From contig URWQ01000013.1 of NCBI GenBank assembly GCA_900551635.1, positions 1-15,397 of the forward strand: 15,397 bases of DNA. Reading direction: 5' to 3'. The DNA is from an uncultured Collinsella sp. Lineage in GTDB: Bacteria > Actinomycetota > Coriobacteriia > Coriobacteriales > Coriobacteriaceae. The notes under the pieces are model-generated. The model saw nothing but the letters and a program-made list of their open reading frames with translations. It had not been told where the DNA came from and did no database searches. Positions 13,464 through 15,397 of this stretch are shown here, in pieces. A program made the position numbers and the translations under genes. Each line of letters begins with the position of its first letter. Positions within the stretch are counted from its first letter, which is position 1.

Positions 13464-14744
13464 ATGATTCGAGCTGCCCTGACGGTCGAAGAGGCTCTGG
13501 AGGGCATGAAGGCCCTGGAGCCCAAGATTAAAAACTACGCGCGCCTGGTCGTCCGCAAGGGCGTAAACGTTAAGCCCGGCCAGGAAGTCGTCGTTCAGTC
13601 TCCGGTCGAGTGCGCGCCGTTTGCGCGCGTGGTGGTCGCGGAGGCCTATGCTGCCGGCGCCGGCCACTTGACGGTCATTTGGGCCGATGATGCCGTGACG
13701 AGGCTCACGTACGAGCATGTCGAGAAAAGCTATTTTGAGCAGACACCCGAGTGGAAGCGCATGCAGCTGGATTCCTTGGCCCAGGATGGTGCCTGCTTTG
13801 TCTTTATCGAAGGTGCGGATCCTGCGGCCCTCAAGGGCATCGATCCAGCCAAGCCGGCCGCGGCATCAAAGGCGAGGAATACGCAGTGCAAAGTTTTCCG
13901 CCGTGGACTGGATTACAACATCAATCCGTGGTGCATCGCCGGCGCTCCGGTCGTGGCTTGGGCGCACGAGGTGTTCCCAGGAGACGCCGATGAGGTTGCA
14001 ATCTATAAACTGTGGAATGCGATTCTGCACACCGCGCGCGCCGATGGCCAGGACCCGGAGAGCGACTGGGAACTCCATGACGCCGCATTCGAAAAGAACC
14101 TGCGTTTCCTGAACGACAATCGTTTCGACTACCTGCATTACACCGCGGCAAATGGAACCGATCTGACGATTGGCATGACGAAGGGTCACGAGTGGGCCGG
14201 CGGCAAGGGCAAGACGCCCGATGGACACCCCTTCTTCCCCAACATTCCCACCGAGGAAGTCTTCACCTCGCCCGATCGCATGCGCGCCGACGGTATCGTG
14301 TACTCGGCCATGCCGCTCATCCACCACGGCAATAAAGTCGAAGATTTTTGGATTAAGTTCGAGGGCGGCCGCGTGGTGGACTACGACGCCCGCGTGGGCA
14401 AGGCAACGCTTGCGAGCATTATTGACACCGATGAAGGTGCCGCTCATCTGGGCGAGGTCGCGCTCATTTCCAAGAACACTCCGATCCGCGAAAGCGGCGT
14501 TCTGTTCTATGACACGCTCTATGACGAGAACGCTAGCTGCCATCTCGCGCTAGGTGTCGGTTTCCCCGAATGCATCGAGGGTGGGTACGACATGTCCAAG
14601 GAAGAGCTCCTGGAGCATGGCGTTAACGTCTCGAGCACGCACGTCGATTTTATGATCGGCACGGACGACATCGATATTACGGGCATTACGCCTGATGGAC
14701 GTGAAGTTGTGATTTTCCAGAACGGCCAATGGAGTTGGGAATAG
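13464..14744 (+). CDS. M29-family (AmpS/thermophilic-type) metallo-aminopeptidase
   Basis: This is a 426-residue cytosolic aminopeptidase of family M29, which removes N-terminal residues from peptides with a two-metal centre. Expected ligands line up: Glu264/265 in NIPTEEVFTSP, Glu331 in LGEVALI, His360 in CHLALG, and His393 and Asp395 in THVDFMIG. The position seven residues after His360, usually Tyr in the best-known members, is Phe367. The N-terminal half (YARLVVRKGVNVKPGQEV) is the typical accessory domain. I chose ATG 13464 because GGAG (13454-13457) lies 6 bases upstream; the in-frame ATG 13452 overlaps that site and lacks its own. The gene stands alone after a terminator, and its end contains the tRNA-Lys -35 box. 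Confidence 0.93.
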   Translation: MIRAALTVEEALEGMKALEPKIKNYARLVVRKGVNVKPGQEVVVQSPVECAPFARVVVAEAYAAGAGHLTVIWADDAVTRLTYEHVEKSYFEQTPEWKRMQLDSLAQDGACFVFIEGADPAALKGIDPAKPAAASKARNTQCKVFRRGLDYNINPWCIAGAPVVAWAHEVFPGDADEVAIYKLWNAILHTARADGQDPESDWELHDAAFEKNLRFLNDNRFDYLHYTAANGTDLTIGMTKGHEWAGGKGKTPDGHPFFPNIPTEEVFTSPDRMRADGIVYSAMPLIHHGNKVEDFWIKFEGGRVVDYDARVGKATLASIIDTDEGAAHLGEVALISKNTPIRESGVLFYDTLYDENASCHLALGVGFPECIEGGYDMSKEELLEHGVNVSSTHVDFMIGTDDIDITGITPDGREVVIFQNGQWSWE

Positions 14745-14763
14745 TCCCAGACCGTGGTACAAT
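14735..14763 (+). promoter_or_regulatory. promoter of tRNA-Lys
   Basis: TTGGGA (14735-14740) and TACAAT (14758-14763) are separated by 17 bases and end 9 bases before the tRNA. The -35 box lies in the last codons of the aminopeptidase gene. Confidence 0.65.
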
Positions 14764-14772
14764 GCCACCCGC

Positions 14773-14845
14773 GGGCCGTTAGCTCAGCTGGCAGAGCAGG
14801 GGACTTTTAATCCCAAGGTCCAGGGTTCGAACCCCTGACGGCCCA
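14773..14845 (+). tRNA. tRNA-Lys (anticodon TTT)
   Basis: The acceptor GGGCCGT pairs with ACGGCCC. A D arm GCTC/GAGC, an anticodon loop CTTTTAA (anticodon TTT at 14806-14808) and a T arm CAGGG-TTCGAAC-CCCTG are present, with discriminator A14845. The outermost anticodon-stem pair is a G/A mismatch. The next bases are CCC, so the CCA end is not encoded, unlike in tRNA-Gly here, and must be added after transcription. From 14829 the gene's 3' end is duplicated 179 bases downstream. Confidence 0.97.
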
Positions 14846-14917
14846 CCCAAAGATTGTTGAGACGGTCAACTTCGGTTGGCCGTCTTTTTTGTCGCCCTTT
14901 CATGGGTTCGAACCCGT
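14829..14917 (+). repeat. direct repeat, copy 1: tRNA-Lys 3' end, terminator and T-arm palindrome
   Basis: The first 63 bases (14829-14891) recur at 15008-15070 with a single mismatch (G14878/T15057). After a divergent dozen bases, GGGTTCGAACCCGT (14904-14917) recurs at the same 179-base offset (15083-15096). The unit thus covers the tRNA 3' end, the terminator and a palindromic T-arm-like sequence. Confidence 0.9.
14861..14890 (+). terminator. tRNA-Lys terminator with TTCG tetraloop
   Basis: GACGGTCAAC (14861-14870) and GTTGGCCGTC (14875-14884) form a 10-bp stem with one wobble around a TTCG loop closed by C-G, followed by six T. Confidence 0.92.
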
Positions 14918-15007
14918 CGGGGCGCGGAGCTGAGTAAACGCGTGAGCGTTTGCCAGCGCAGCGCGCAAGGCGCGAAAGCGCCGCAGCGTTCGCGTGCGAA
15001 GCAAGCT
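14918..15007 (+). repeat. tRNA-Lys-associated hairpin element between the direct repeats
   Basis: Ninety bases hold three small hairpins: AAACGC-GTGA-GCGTTT (14936-14951), GGCGC-GAAA-GCGCC with a GNRA loop (14969-14982) and TTCG-CGTG-CGAA flanked by GC/GC (14986-15002). The order, spacing and words (AAACGC/GCGTTT, GCGAAGCAA) match the element after tRNA-Gly. No open reading frame of interest is present. I read it as the same family as 6029-6165. Confidence 0.65.
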
Positions 15008-15096
15008 GAACCCCTGACGGCCCACCCAAAGATTGTTGAGACGGTCAACTTCGGTTTGCCGTCTTTTTTGTTGCCGGTGCACGGGTTCGAACCCGT
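15008..15096 (+). repeat. direct repeat, copy 2, including a second terminator
   Basis: This is the second copy of 14829-14917. It begins in the T arm, without the tRNA body, so it is not a functional tRNA. Its terminator (15040-15069) keeps the TTCG loop and six T but has one C/T mismatch in the stem. Confidence 0.9.
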
Positions 15097-15397
15097 ATCT
15101 ATCTATATATAGGAACGCTTGGCGAACAAAACCCGCCTTTTACCGATGGGAAACAAATAGCTGATGCCTTTGGAGTAAAGTAGCGCTCCAGAGATGACCG
15201 ATGTCTCAATACTCATAAAACAGCTGGCCATCGCCAATATCAGAAGCCAATGCTTCAGTTTTAACCTCAGTGATGCGACTGAGGGACCTATTCATTTGTG
15301 AACAAAATATGGAGTGCGCGATTCCCGCCCCCGGCGCCCCTCCGGTCTGGCAATATATCTCCTTGCCGCGCGGCCCGGTGGAACCGGGAACCAGCGC
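15097..15397. other. mostly non-coding, AT-richer tail of the window
   Basis: After the second T-arm palindrome the sequence changes abruptly to TATCTATCTATATATAGG and stays AT-richer up to about 15310, then becomes GC-rich again. No RNA gene or clear promoter was recognised. The one open frame is listed separately. Confidence 0.6.
15206..15397 (-). CDS. doubtful partial open frame leaving the window
   Basis: On the minus strand a frame of 63 codons is open from the window edge to a TGA at 15206-15208. It reads VPGSTGPRGKEIYCQTGG near the edge and ends DIGDGQLFYEY. No family is recognised. Codon use in the last half favours A/T third positions, unlike the neighbouring genes, so it is either chance or the 3' end of an acquired gene. 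The start would lie outside the window. Confidence 0.2.
   Translation of the reverse strand, partial: ALVPGSTGPRGKEIYCQTGGAPGAGIAHSIFCSQMNRSLSRITEVKTEALASDIGDGQLFYEY

Noticed and set aside
14784..15029. Minus-strand small frame with GRQGFEPWTLGLKVP
   Set aside because: It is the reverse-strand translation of tRNA-Lys and its duplicated 3' end, not a protein gene.

Overview
The window looks like a chromosomal segment of a Coriobacteriia bacterium, most likely Collinsella or a close relative. The reasons are the high-GC codon use, the Gram-positive LPXTG surface protein, the Actinobacteria-like spacing and ribosome sites, and the core gene content. The genus is inferred from general resemblance, not from a search.

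Layout. Bases 1-2103 (+) hold the 3' part of a large, mostly disordered protein with a degenerate M28-peptidase-like C-terminus, followed by a 72-residue single-pass membrane protein and a strong terminator (2125-2162). Convergent to it, 2170-5601 (-) encodes an 1143-residue sortase-anchored adhesin. It has a thioester domain (Cys70/Gln128), about six Cna-B/SpaA-like repeats, an unassigned C-terminal region and an LPATG signal. Then come tRNA-Gly(CCC) at 5899-5973 with promoter and terminator, and an unusual repeat zone (6029-6296) that carries two extra copies of the tRNA 3' end.

Bases 6399-7745 are purB. A TSCPD-type four-cysteine protein and a Tat-type lipoprotein follow (7874-9348), coupled by a one-base overlap. 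An OmpR-type response regulator and its sensor kinase (9502-11801) form a second operon. purC and a two-pass membrane protein follow (11911-13374), then a terminator and an M29-type aminopeptidase (13464-14744). tRNA-Lys(TTT) is at 14773-14845. Its 3' end and terminator are duplicated 179 bp downstream around a cluster of small hairpins. The last 300 bases are AT-richer and mostly non-coding, with one doubtful open frame leaving the window on the minus strand.

How the genes relate. purB and purC are both de novo purine enzymes (purB also serves AMP synthesis), but the two-component system and lipoprotein between them show no clear purine link. The adhesin is exported and wall-anchored, yet no sortase is visible here.

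The most novel signal is the pair of tRNA-associated hairpin elements. Both start with a T-arm sequence (reverse complement at the Gly locus, palindromic at Lys), contain three small GC-rich hairpins with shared words (AAACGC...GCGTTT, GCGAAGCAA), and end with a fresh copy of the host tRNA's own 3' end. They look like one family whose ends are matched to each tRNA, either a tiny non-autonomous tRNA-targeting element or the scars of integration events.
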